DNA of 64,000 bases from Bacteroidota bacterium (GTDB lineage Bacteria; Bacteroidota; Bacteroidia; 2-12-FULL-35-15): positions 171,774 through 235,773 of the forward strand of contig JAOQAG010000027.1 in NCBI GenBank assembly GCA_025963715.1. Reading direction: 5' to 3'. Positions 8,268-16,681 of this stretch are shown here, piece by piece. Position 1 is the stretch's first letter; every line of letters begins with the position of its first letter. The notes under the pieces were generated by a model. That model ran no database searches. It was not told where the DNA came from and saw only the letters and a program-made list of their open reading frames with translations. Both the position numbers and the translations under genes were made by a program.

Positions 8268-9821
8268 ATGCAAAATAACAATCGGCTATATCTATTACTC
8301 GTTTTACTTTTTCCTTCTGCTGTTTTTGCGCAACAAAAGGATACGATGGCGGTGCATTATGCGAATACGGTAACAGCTGCAGGAATGAGCAAAAATCTGC
8401 ATGTGATCGCGTCTGATGAATATGAAGGAAGGGAAACGGGAAAGAAAGGACAGAAGATGGCGGCAGAATATATTTCCGCCCGGTTTAAAGCCGCGGGAAT
8501 TCCACCGTATAAAGAAAACACATATTACCAGGAATATCCATTAAATATGGTAATGCCCGGTCCGGCCGAGATTACTATTGACAGTAAAAAATACACCGGT
8601 AATAAGGACTATTACAATTTTCCGGGACTGAGCGAGCAAACAATTGAAACAAAAGACATTTTGTTTTTGGGTTATGGCATTGACCAGGAAAATTACAGTG
8701 ATTATAAAGGAGCGGATGTAAAAGGAAAAACAGTGATGATCCTTCCGGGAGAACCATATTCAAAGGATTCGATTTCATATGCTTCCGGAAAAAAAACAGC
8801 ATCGTTATGGTCGACTTACGGCCGCTTAAAAATAGAAACGGCTCGCGAGAAAGGTGTTGGCGCCTTACTGATAGTGGTTGACAACATTGAAAAGGAAATG
8901 CTGAATAACAAAAAACGCCTGGAAGCACCGTCGTTAAAGTTGGATCTGGATAAAAAAGAAATGCCGGTGATTTACATTTCGAGGGAAATGGCGAATGAAA
9001 TTTTGAAAAAGAAAACGATCGATAAGACCAAAAAGAAAATTTCGAAAACAGGGAAAAGCCAGCAAACAGTGGTGAAGAAAGACATTGTGATAGCGATGAG
9101 AAACACGGTGCAAAAAATTGATGCGGAAAATGTATTGGGTTATATAGAAGGAACGGATCTTAAAAATGAGCTGGTGGTGGTAACGGCGCATTATGATCAT
9201 CTTGGAAAAGACGGGAATATTGTGTTTAACGGAGCAGACGATGACGGATCGGGAACGGTTGCTGTGATTGAGATGGCGCAGGCTTTCGCGAAAGCAAAAC
9301 GGGAAGGGCACGGACCGAGAAGAAGCATGTTGTTCATGACGGTTTCCGGAGAAGAAAAAGGATTGCTGGGATCATCGTATTATACGGAACACCCGGTTTA
9401 TCCGCTGGCGAGCACGGTGTGCGATCTGAACATTGACATGATCGGCAGGGTGGATGAAAAACATACCGGAAACCCCAATTATATTTACCTGATCGGATCT
9501 GATAAGCTAAGCTCGGAATTGCACGCTATTAGCGAAAAATCGAACAAAACGTATGAGAATTTAGAGCTGGATTATACGTATAATGATGAGAAGGATAAGA
9601 ACCGGTTTTACTACCGGTCGGACCATTATAATTTTGCAAAAAACGGCATTCCGGTGATCTTTTATTTTAACGGTGTGCATGCGGATTATCATAAGGAAAC
9701 GGACGAAGTGGAGAAAATAGATTTTAATAAAATGGAAAAAATAACACGGCTGGTGTTTTTTACGGCATGGGAAGTGGCGAACAGGACGGACAGGATTGTG
9801 GTGGATTCCAACAAGAAGTAG
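8268..9821 (+). CDS. secreted M28 family zinc aminopeptidase
   Basis: I chose the ATG at 8268 because it gives a clear signal peptide (MQNNNRLYLLLVLLFPSAVFA). An upstream TTG at 8181 would add 29 residues with no signal character. The mature protein has a PA-like insert in the first half and an M28 di-zinc peptidase domain. The visible metal/catalytic residues are HYDHLG, NGADDDGSG, SGEEKGLLG, NIDMIGR and the late HADYHKETD. Family members cleave N-terminal residues from peptides, here probably in the periplasm or outside the cell. About 517 residues is normal for the PA-M28 type. Confidence 0.92.
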   Translation: MQNNNRLYLLLVLLFPSAVFAQQKDTMAVHYANTVTAAGMSKNLHVIASDEYEGRETGKKGQKMAAEYISARFKAAGIPPYKENTYYQEYPLNMVMPGPAEITIDSKKYTGNKDYYNFPGLSEQTIETKDILFLGYGIDQENYSDYKGADVKGKTVMILPGEPYSKDSISYASGKKTASLWSTYGRLKIETAREKGVGALLIVVDNIEKEMLNNKKRLEAPSLKLDLDKKEMPVIYISREMANEILKKKTIDKTKKKISKTGKSQQTVVKKDIVIAMRNTVQKIDAENVLGYIEGTDLKNELVVVTAHYDHLGKDGNIVFNGADDDGSGTVAVIEMAQAFAKAKREGHGPRRSMLFMTVSGEEKGLLGSSYYTEHPVYPLASTVCDLNIDMIGRVDEKHTGNPNYIYLIGSDKLSSELHAISEKSNKTYENLELDYTYNDEKDKNRFYYRSDHYNFAKNGIPVIFYFNGVHADYHKETDEVEKIDFNKMEKITRLVFFTAWEVANRTDRIVVDSNKK

Positions 9822-9833
9822 GATTTTGGATTT

Positions 9834-9878
9834 ATCTACTAAATACCAATTTGTACTAATATACTAATCTGTGTGTGA
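9834..9878. repeat. 45-bp dispersed repeat, copy 1
   Basis: The stretch starting ATCTACTAAATACCAATT occurs again at 56957-57001 with only two visible differences. It lies 12 bp after the M28 peptidase stop. A separate common intergenic word, CCTCTCTTGAGAGGGGTTAG, follows at 9903-9922. Confidence 0.8.
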
Positions 9879-10000
9879 TTTAAATTTGAGTAGGATCAAA
9901 TTCCTCTCTTGAGAGGGGTTAGGGGTGTGTTGGTGCAGATAATGAATGTACCAATCTGGTGAAAAGAAAATTAAATAAGTAAAAAAATCGCGGAAAAGAG

Positions 10001-11383
10001 ATGTCAAAAAGACTGGAAGTGTTTTTAGAAGCAGCGGAAAAAAAGGCGTTTGACGTGGATCATCGTAAAACGATTGGTTTTAATATTGCGCAGTACGATA
10101 AAAAAGTAGCGGAAGGAAAATTGCAATTCGCAAATTTAGATCTGGCGAAAAGCCGCGCCAGCATTACCAAACAAAAGGCAATTGACAATCTTGAAAAATA
10201 CCTGGTGGAGTTTGAAGCAAATTTTATCAAGCGGGGCGGAAAGGTGATCTGGGCGCAGGACGGAGAAGAAGCGGTGAAAGAAGCACTGCAGATCATGAAA
10301 AAAGCGGAAGCAAAAACGGTGGTAAAATCGAAGTCGATGACCACGGAAGAAATAAATTTTAACGGCGAGCTGGAGAAACAAGGCATCGAAAGCATTGAAA
10401 CCGACCTGGGCGAATACATTGTGCAGCTGCGGAAAGAGGCGCCTTATCATATTGTTACACCGGCGATGCATTTATCGAAGGAAGATGTTGCGAAAACATT
10501 TAATGAATTAAAAGGCACGCCGATCGGCTGGACGCCGGAACAAATTACGACTTACGTGCGCTTGCAATTGCGCGAAAAATATGCACAGGCGGAAGTTGGT
10601 GTGAGCGGTGCCAATTTTTTAATTGCGGATGCGGGCGCCATCGCGGTAACGGAGAACGAAGGGAATGGCCTGTTATCATCGGCTTTTCCAAAGGTACAGA
10701 TTGTGATCGTGGGGATCGAAAAAATAATTCCTTCTATTTTAGATCTTGATCTTTTTTGGCCATTGCTTGCTACTTACGGCACGGGACAGGAGATTGCGGC
10801 TTACAATACTATTTACAGCGGCCCGAAACAGGCGGGAGAAACAGACGGTCCGGAAGAGATGTACGTGATCTTGCTGGATAATGGACGCACAACGGTGCTG
10901 GCGGAAACGGAGCAACGGCGGGCGCTTTCGTGTATCCGCTGCGGTGCGTGTTTGAATGCGGATCCGGTATACCAGACCATTGGCGGACACACGTATGGAA
11001 CCACTTACAGCGGCCCGATCGGATCCGTGATCACACCATATATGAAGGATCTGGACGAGTGGAAACACCTGAGCTTTGCATCGCCGGTATGCGGCAAAGC
11101 AACGGAAGTGTGCCCTGTAAAGATTGATATTGATAAATTGATTTTACTGAATCGTAGAGACATTGTTTCGAAAGGATTTACGAGCAAATCGGAAAACTGG
11201 ATGTGGTATATCTGGAAAGGCGCCATGATGAAACGTAGTAAAATGGACAAAGGCGGCCCGAAAGTGAAAAATTTTATGCTGAAACAATTCTTTAAAAAAT
11301 CCTGGGGAGAACGCCGGGAATTGCCGCAGGTGGCGCCAAAATCGTTTAACCAGATGTGGCGGGAACGGAAAGGGATCAAATAA
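10001..11383 (+). CDS. lutB: LutB-like LUD-domain iron-sulfur protein, lacking ligands for one cluster
   Basis: This 460-residue protein has the LUD domain (roughly residues 60-300) and the ferredoxin-type C-terminal region of LutB/YkgF, part of the L-lactate oxidation complex LutABC. The first Cys motif is CIRCGACLNADPVY (C311, C314, C317), where a fourth Cys would normally sit at D321. The second is CGKATEVCP (C364, C371), with A367 where a Cys is expected. The ligands lost are those of a single [4Fe-4S] cluster, and the other cluster remains complete. No lutA or lutC is adjacent. It may still act in lactate oxidation or may have a changed electron path. Confidence 0.85.
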   Translation: MSKRLEVFLEAAEKKAFDVDHRKTIGFNIAQYDKKVAEGKLQFANLDLAKSRASITKQKAIDNLEKYLVEFEANFIKRGGKVIWAQDGEEAVKEALQIMKKAEAKTVVKSKSMTTEEINFNGELEKQGIESIETDLGEYIVQLRKEAPYHIVTPAMHLSKEDVAKTFNELKGTPIGWTPEQITTYVRLQLREKYAQAEVGVSGANFLIADAGAIAVTENEGNGLLSSAFPKVQIVIVGIEKIIPSILDLDLFWPLLATYGTGQEIAAYNTIYSGPKQAGETDGPEEMYVILLDNGRTTVLAETEQRRALSCIRCGACLNADPVYQTIGGHTYGTTYSGPIGSVITPYMKDLDEWKHLSFASPVCGKATEVCPVKIDIDKLILLNRRDIVSKGFTSKSENWMWYIWKGAMMKRSKMDKGGPKVKNFMLKQFFKKSWGERRELPQVAPKSFNQMWRERKGIK

Positions 11384-11415
11384 TTTGAAGATGAATTAAT
11401 TTGAAAATTTGAAAG
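11381..11415. repeat. TAATTTGAA-type dispersed repeat starting at the lutB stop codon
   Basis: The words TAATTTGAAGATGAATTAAT and TTTGAAAATTTGAAAG begin exactly at the TAA stop of the LutB-like gene. They belong to the same family as the inverted repeats around the four-helix-bundle gene at 23.3-23.9 kb. Confidence 0.55.
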
Positions 11416-11528
11416 TGATTGCTAATGCGTAAAAAGGATGTGCAGATGAGGGCAATGCCAAAATGCATTCATTCTTCGAAAAGGGGAATACAGAGCCAAT
11501 TAAACGGCGTTATTTATATAAAAAAACA

Positions 11529-11957
11529 ATGATCACTTTTAATAACCAGGATGTAAAATTTACTTTAAAGGAGAAAGCGCTTTTGAAAAAATGGATCGTT
11601 TCCACGATTGAGAAAAAGAAGCGGAAAGTGGGGGAATTGAATTTTATTTTTTGCCCGGATGAGCACTTGCTGGGGATCAACAAGCAGTATTTAAATCACG
11701 ATACATATACCGATATTATTACGTTTGATTATTCGAAGGAAGATGTGAATTTGCCTGTTTCGGGCGATATTTTCATTAGTATTGACCGTGTTAAGGAAAA
11801 CGCAGAAAAATTCGGAAAAACGTTTGAAAACGAGCTGCATCGGGTGCTGATCCACGGCACATTGCATTTGCTTGGTTATGCCGATAAAACCAAATCCGCA
11901 AAGGCAGAAATGACAAAACAAGAAGATCTTGCGCTGAAGGCGTTTGCGAAGACTTAA
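11529..11957 (+). CDS. ybeY: endoribonuclease YbeY (rRNA maturation factor)
   Basis: The ATG at 11529 gives a 142-residue protein of normal YbeY length. An upstream in-frame ATG at 11463 would add 22 unrelated residues. The metal-binding motif reads HGTLHLLGYAD, with H109 and H113 present and Asp119 where the classical third His (GYDH) is expected. I believe this Asp variant is common in Bacteroidota. YbeY is a metal-dependent RNase acting in 16S rRNA 3'-end maturation and ribosome quality control. It converges on pgk with a 37-bp gap. Confidence 0.9.
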   Translation: MITFNNQDVKFTLKEKALLKKWIVSTIEKKKRKVGELNFIFCPDEHLLGINKQYLNHDTYTDIITFDYSKEDVNLPVSGDIFISIDRVKENAEKFGKTFENELHRVLIHGTLHLLGYADKTKSAKAEMTKQEDLALKAFAKT

Positions 11958-11994
11958 AATACAGCACTTCATCTGCACATCAGAAATCTGCACA

Positions 11995-13185
11995 TTATTT
12001 TTCCACTGCTTCTACGCCCGGAAGGCTTCCGCTTTCAATGTATTCGAGCAATGCGCCACCGCCGGTGGAAACATAAGAAACTTCGTTTGCAAAATTATAT
12101 TTGTTGACCGCAGCAACCGAATCGCCACCGCCAATTAATGAATAGGCGCCTTTTTTGGTTGCTGCAACAATCGCTTCTGCAACGGATTTTGTTCCGTGCT
12201 CAAAAGAGCTCATTTCGAAAACGCCCATTGGCCCATTCCACAAAATGGTTTTGGAGTTGGCGATCACATCTGCGTATGTTTTTTCTGTTTCCGGCCCAAT
12301 GTCGAGTCCCATCCATCCATCCGGAATGGCTTTGATATCAACTGTTTGCTTGTTGGCATCGTTTGCAAAATTATCAGCGATCACCGCATCTACGGGAATA
12401 TAAATGTTCACGCCTTTTGCTTTTGCGTCTTTTAAAATCGCAAGTGCCGTGTCTAATTTATCTTCTTCCACCAGGGATTTACCGATGTTTCCGCCTTGTG
12501 CTTTTACGAATGTAAATGCCATTCCGCCGCCAATGATAATATTATCTGCTTTGTTGATGAGCTGCTGCAGGATCAGGATTTTATCCGATACTTTTGCTCC
12601 GCCCATGATGGCCGTAAACGGTTTTTCTGCGCTGGTAAGCACCTTGTTCACACTTTCCAGCTCGCCGCTCATAACGTAGCCGAAACATTTATTATTTGGA
12701 AAAAATTGCGCGATGATGGCCGTGGAAGCATGCGCACGGTGTGCCGTTCCAAAGGCATCGTTTACGTAAAACGTTCCTAATTCCGAAAGCTGTTTTGCAA
12801 AATTCACATCTCCTTTTTCTTCTTCTTTGTGAAAACGTAAATTTTCGAGCAAAAGCACTTCGCCGGATTTTAAAGCGTTTGCTGCATTTTTTGCCACATC
12901 GCCAATACAATCTGCAGCAAACGCAACAGGCTTGTTCAGCAGTTTACTCAGATGAGCAAGCACATGTTTCAGAGAATATTTTTCAGCCGGACCATCTTTT
13001 GGGCGGCCCAGGTGCGACATTAAAATAACGGCACCGCCATCGTTCAGGATTTTATTGATCGTGGGTAATGCTGCGCGCATGCGGGTGTCGTCGGTCACAT
13101 TATATCCGGCATCCAGCGGTACGTTAAAGTCCACACGGACCAAGGCTTTTTGTCCTGAAAAATTATAATCTTTTACTGTTTTCAT
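11995..13185 (-). CDS. pgk: phosphoglycerate kinase
   Basis: This 396-residue glycolytic enzyme transfers phosphate between 1,3-bisphosphoglycerate and ADP. It shows the N-terminal [11 protein letters not shown] motif, the [10 protein letters not shown] motif, the ENLRFHKEE segment, the nucleotide-site [12 protein letters not shown] region and the C-terminal GGGDSVAAV. It is complete and monocistronic on the minus strand. A -7-like TATTTTTG lies at 13225-13232, 40 bp before the start. Confidence 0.97.
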   Translation of the reverse strand: MKTVKDYNFSGQKALVRVDFNVPLDAGYNVTDDTRMRAALPTINKILNDGGAVILMSHLGRPKDGPAEKYSLKHVLAHLSKLLNKPVAFAADCIGDVAKNAANALKSGEVLLLENLRFHKEEEKGDVNFAKQLSELGTFYVNDAFGTAHRAHASTAIIAQFFPNNKCFGYVMSGELESVNKVLTSAEKPFTAIMGGAKVSDKILILQQLINKADNIIIGGGMAFTFVKAQGGNIGKSLVEEDKLDTALAILKDAKAKGVNIYIPVDAVIADNFANDANKQTVDIKAIPDGWMGLDIGPETEKTYADVIANSKTILWNGPMGVFEMSSFEHGTKSVAEAIVAATKKGAYSLIGGGDSVAAVNKYNFANEVSYVSTGGGALLEYIESGSLPGVEAVEK

Positions 13186-13301
13186 AAGCTGTTAAATGAT
13201 AAAAGGTGTTTGATGTTCGGATTGCAAAAATAACTTTTCTGACCACACCTGAAAATGATTTTTTACAGAAATGGATTAAAAAATTTTGCCATGTCGGAAA
13301 G

Positions 13302-13323
13302 TATTTAGACATTTGTCTAAATA
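13302..13323. promoter_or_regulatory. palindromic operator before the ArsR-family gene
   Basis: Arms TATTTAGACA and TGTCTAAATA (10 bp each, 2-nt spacer) form a perfect dyad ending 9 bp before the regulator start codon. A further TCTAAATA word follows directly. Position and form fit an ArsR/SdpR-type autorepressor site. Confidence 0.75.
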
Positions 13324-13332
13324 TCTAAATAA

Positions 13333-13617
13333 ATGAATCTCTTATTTAAAGCATTGGGCGACCCGACCCGCAGGCAGATCATAGAATTGCTGCGGAAAAA
13401 GGACATGACGGCCGGAGAGATCGCCGATTATTTTTCGATCAGTAAGCCGAGTATTTCGCATCACCTGGATTTATTGAAACAGGCAAATGTTGTATTATCC
13501 ATTAAAGAAGGACAATTTATAACGTACTCGCTGAACACTACCGTTTTTGATGAGATGGTAAAATGGATGCTGGATCTTACGGACAAACAAAGCAAAAAAA
13601 CAAAACCACGTAAATAA
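13333..13617 (+). CDS. ArsR/SdpR-like winged-helix autorepressor
   Basis: This 94-residue protein is a single ArsR-type winged helix: ALGDPTRRQIIELL at the start, then the recognition helix region SISKPSISHHLDLLKQANVV. No metal-binding ELCVCDL box is visible, so it is of the metal-independent SdpR type. It is followed by an SdpI-family gene after 6 bp and preceded by a perfect 22-bp dyad. The known paradigm is Bacillus SdpR, which represses its own sdpRI operon and is sequestered by membrane protein SdpI when toxin is bound. Whether the same signalling works here is inference. Confidence 0.88.
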   Translation: MNLLFKALGDPTRRQIIELLRKKDMTAGEIADYFSISKPSISHHLDLLKQANVVLSIKEGQFITYSLNTTVFDEMVKWMLDLTDKQSKKTKPRK

Positions 13618-13623
13618 TTTCAA

Positions 13624-14280
13624 ATGAAAACATTAAAAAAAGATTGGCTTACCTGGATCATTATCCTTTCGCCGCTTGTATTGATCATTGGCTGCTGGGA
13701 TAAATTTCCCGACCAGATCCCGACGCACTTCGGAATGAACGGGCAGCCGGACGATTACAGCGGCAAAGCATTCGGGCTTTTAATGCTGCCCGCAATAAAT
13801 GTGCTGACATACCTGTTGTTCCTGGTGCTTCCGAAGATCGATCCGCGCGGGAAAAACTATAAATTGTTTGCGGATAAATACAAGATCATCAGGATCATAT
13901 TCCATGCGTTTTTTACATTTATCTTTTTTCTAACGGCATTTTATGCATTGGGAAACCATTTTAATTTATCGCTGATCATGTTTTATGGTTTGCTTACTTT
14001 GTTTTTGCTGTTGGGAAATTACATAGGAAATGTGCGACCGAATTTTTTTATCGGGGTACGCACAGCCTGGACTTTATCGAATGAAGAAGTGTGGGTAAAA
14101 ACACACCGCTTAACCGCTAAGATCTGGGTTTTCGGCTCACTGATCATGATGGTGATCCTGCCTTTTGTGCCGCAGCCGGATTATATTATTCTGCCTTTTA
14201 TAATTATCATTTCCATTATCCCGATCGTTTATTCTTACCTCATTTTTAGAAAAATTAAATCTTCCAACCATGAATTGTAA
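13624..14280 (+). CDS. SdpI family membrane protein
   Basis: This 218-residue protein has about six hydrophobic helices. It carries the DUF1648 motif (FPDQIPTHFGMNGQPDDYSGK, at about residues 28-48) and the SdpI signature around RTAWTLSNEEVWVKTHRL. Bacillus SdpI gives immunity to the SDP killing peptide and sequesters SdpR at the membrane. Here the gene follows its ArsR-type partner by 6 bp. No SdpC-like toxin gene is near. The 3' end overlaps the next gene by 11 bp. Confidence 0.88.
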   Translation: MKTLKKDWLTWIIILSPLVLIIGCWDKFPDQIPTHFGMNGQPDDYSGKAFGLLMLPAINVLTYLLFLVLPKIDPRGKNYKLFADKYKIIRIIFHAFFTFIFFLTAFYALGNHFNLSLIMFYGLLTLFLLLGNYIGNVRPNFFIGVRTAWTLSNEEVWVKTHRLTAKIWVFGSLIMMVILPFVPQPDYIILPFIIIISIIPIVYSYLIFRKIKSSNHEL

Positions 14281-15229
14281 AAACATTTTTTTGCTGATCT
14301 GCACAGGCATGCTCAGCAGCACTTTAGTTGCACAAAATAATCCTGTTGTTCAGGGAAAAGACATTGTGCTTGAAACAAAAACCGGAAAAATAAAAGGAAC
14401 TATTTTGTGTCCCGAAGGAAAAACACAAGTTTCGGTTGTATTGCTGATCGCAGGTTCCGGCCCGACCGACCGGAATGGGAACAACCAGATGATGACCAAC
14501 AATTCCTTGAAAATGCTGGCGGAGGAATTGTTGAAAAACAACATCGCATCGTTGCGTTATGACAAAAGAGGAATCGGCGAAAGTAAGGATGCGGGCCTGC
14601 AGGAAAAGGATTTGCGCTTTGATAATTATGTAAGCGATGCTACGGATTGGATAAAATTACTGAAATCCGACAAGCGCTTTTCCAAAGTGATCATCGCGGG
14701 ACACAGCGAGGGATCGTTGATAGGAATGATCGCCGCAAACCAGGTAAATGTGGATGGCTATATTTCCATTGCAGGAGCGGGCCATGCGGCAGATGTGATC
14801 CTGAAAGAACAGCTAAAATCACAACCGGAAGCAATTACCAATTTGTGTTATCCAATCCTGGACAGTTTGAAAAAAGGAAAAACGGTGGACAGTGTTCCGC
14901 AAATGCTGTACGCACTTTTCCGCCCGGATGTGCAGCCTTACATGATCTCCTGGTTTAAATACGACCCGCAAACGGAAATAAAAAAATTAACAATTCCCGT
15001 GTTGATCCTGCAGGGAACAACAGACATACAGGTAAGCACTGCGGATGCACAGGCGCTGTTTAATGCAAATATGAAATCGGAATTGCACATCATCAAAGGA
15101 ATGAACCACGTTTTGAAAGATGCGCCGGAAGACAAACAAAAAAACATAGCGACCTATTCCGATCCGGCTTTGCCAATAAAATCAGAGTTGATGATCGATA
15201 TTGTGAATTTTATAACGGCGATAAAGTAG
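14270..15229 (+). CDS. secreted alpha/beta hydrolase
   Basis: This 319-residue protein has a signal peptide (MNCKNIFLLICTGMLSSTLVAQ) and an alpha/beta hydrolase fold with an oxyanion/early motif LLIAGSGPTDRNGNN, the nucleophile elbow GHSEGSLIG, and a late GMNHVLKD motif holding the likely catalytic His. The substrate is unknown. It overlaps the SdpI-like gene by 11 bp, so the three genes from the ArsR regulator on are probably one operon. It may then be controlled by the same operator. Confidence 0.85.
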   Translation: MNCKNIFLLICTGMLSSTLVAQNNPVVQGKDIVLETKTGKIKGTILCPEGKTQVSVVLLIAGSGPTDRNGNNQMMTNNSLKMLAEELLKNNIASLRYDKRGIGESKDAGLQEKDLRFDNYVSDATDWIKLLKSDKRFSKVIIAGHSEGSLIGMIAANQVNVDGYISIAGAGHAADVILKEQLKSQPEAITNLCYPILDSLKKGKTVDSVPQMLYALFRPDVQPYMISWFKYDPQTEIKKLTIPVLILQGTTDIQVSTADAQALFNANMKSELHIIKGMNHVLKDAPEDKQKNIATYSDPALPIKSELMIDIVNFITAIK

Positions 15230-15270
15230 ATTGTGACGTTGTGCCTGTTGCCGCAGATTCACAGACTGTT

Positions 15271-15387
15271 GCCACAGATTCACAGATTAAAAAGGAATTC
15301 AAAAAATTGCACAAATCATTTCAAATCGCTTTGCGATTTATATTTCCGTGAAATTTTTAGTCAATAAAAAATCTGTGAATCTGTGGC
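15271..15387. repeat. MITE-like element with 18-bp inverted ends (GCCACAGATTCACAGATT)
   Basis: Perfect 18-bp arms at 15271-15288 and 15370-15387 flank an 81-bp core holding a small AAATCGC/GCGATTT hairpin. An extra partial copy of the arm lies at 15250-15265. It sits between two convergent genes. Confidence 0.7.
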
Positions 15388-15407
15388 TTTATTTTTTCGC
15401 CCTCAGC

Positions 15408-16496
15408 TTATTCCCAGAACAGCCGGTAAATTTTATCGTCGCCAGCTAATGGTGGCGGACTGGCTGTTCCCACATTTGAAGAAGAAAACAGCAGGGAGCC
15501 ATCCGGCGCTTCAATCACGTTGCGTAAGCGCTGATACGTGCCGGTAAGCGTATCGGCGCGGTTAAGCACAGTGGTGCCGTCGGCGCTGATATCGAGGTGT
15601 ACCAGTTTCTGCGCTTTGAGTGCGCCAAAAATAAAGTCGTTTTCCCAGCTGCCCCATTGTTTTCCATGGATGAAGGTACAGCCCGAAGGCGCCCATACTT
15701 CAAACCCGGTTTGATAAATAGCGGGCGTCAGCGAATCGGTTTCCATTCCGCCCATGGTAATGGGCCAGCCGTAATTTTTTCCCGGCTCTATCAGGTTAAT
15801 TTCATCGTGGCAACACCAGCCAAACTCAGAGGTAGGGCCATGTTCGGTAGAGATCATTTTTCCTTCATTGTTCCAGTCGAAACCCTGCACGTTCCTGTGA
15901 CCGTAGGTCCAGATGCGCGTACCAAAAGGATTTCCCGGAGCGGCGTTTCCATCGCGGTCGAGCCGGAGAATTTTTCCTGCCAGCGAGGTTTTGCTTTGCG
16001 CAGAATCCGGATGTAATGCATCGCCGGTACCGAGGTATAAATAACCATCCGGGCCGAATTTGAGTGCGCCGCCATCGTGGTTATTTGCGGCAGGAATACC
16101 CGTGATCAGGATCTGGTCCTGCGTAAGCACATCGTTCACCATGGTAAGCCTCACCAGCTGGTTATAACCAACAACGGTTTCGTAGATGTAGATAAAATGG
16201 TTGGTTTCAAACAAGGGATCGATGGCAAGCCCGAGCAATCCGCCTTCTGAAGGCTGCACATTGCGGAACATAATGAGGTTGTAATCGGGCGCACCGTATT
16301 TTTTAAGGTTGATCTCGCCGTTACGCTCGCAAAAAAGAAAATCGTTGTTCGGCAAAAATGCCATTCCCCAGGGAACCTGCAGGTCTTTTACAAAAACTTC
16401 GATCTTGAGATGTTTCCCGTTGTGGGTGATCTCCGGGTCTTTTTTGCAGGTGGTAAAAACCAAAAGCAGCGCGAAAAAAAGTAGTTTTCTGATCAT
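15408..16496 (-). CDS. PQQ-dependent sugar dehydrogenase (glucose/sorbosone dehydrogenase family) lipoprotein
   Basis: This 362-residue protein has a lipoprotein signal (LVFTTC, Cys 17) and a six-bladed beta-propeller of the glucose/sorbosone dehydrogenase family. It starts with LQVPWGMAFLPNNDFLFCER, and HDGGALKFGPDGYLYLGTGD and GHRNVQGFDW follow. Family members oxidise sugars with PQQ in the periplasm or at the cell surface. The true substrate is unknown. It is monocistronic on the minus strand, facing holB across a 185-bp gap. Confidence 0.88.
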   Translation of the reverse strand: MIRKLLFFALLLVFTTCKKDPEITHNGKHLKIEVFVKDLQVPWGMAFLPNNDFLFCERNGEINLKKYGAPDYNLIMFRNVQPSEGGLLGLAIDPLFETNHFIYIYETVVGYNQLVRLTMVNDVLTQDQILITGIPAANNHDGGALKFGPDGYLYLGTGDALHPDSAQSKTSLAGKILRLDRDGNAAPGNPFGTRIWTYGHRNVQGFDWNNEGKMISTEHGPTSEFGWCCHDEINLIEPGKNYGWPITMGGMETDSLTPAIYQTGFEVWAPSGCTFIHGKQWGSWENDFIFGALKAQKLVHLDISADGTTVLNRADTLTGTYQRLRNVIEAPDGSLLFSSSNVGTASPPPLAGDDKIYRLFWE

Positions 16497-16622
16497 TTTC
16501 TTACAGGGTTAAAAATAACAGGGAAGAACGCAAATTTCGGAAAAAAATTGCCCGGATGATTTATTAAAAATCCAACGTTCATAAAATCTAATGGCAGCGT
16601 GGCTTCATCCCAAATTAGTTGC

Positions 16623-16630
16623 TATCTTTG
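16623..16630 (+). promoter_or_regulatory. putative -7 element for holB (TATCTTTG)
   Basis: It is a perfect TAnnTTTG match 51 bp before the holB start. The -33 element is not clear. Confidence 0.4.
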
Positions 16631-16681
16631 AGATCGTTAAAAAAATATGCCGGAAACCGGTGTTGAAAAGCCGGGAAAAAA

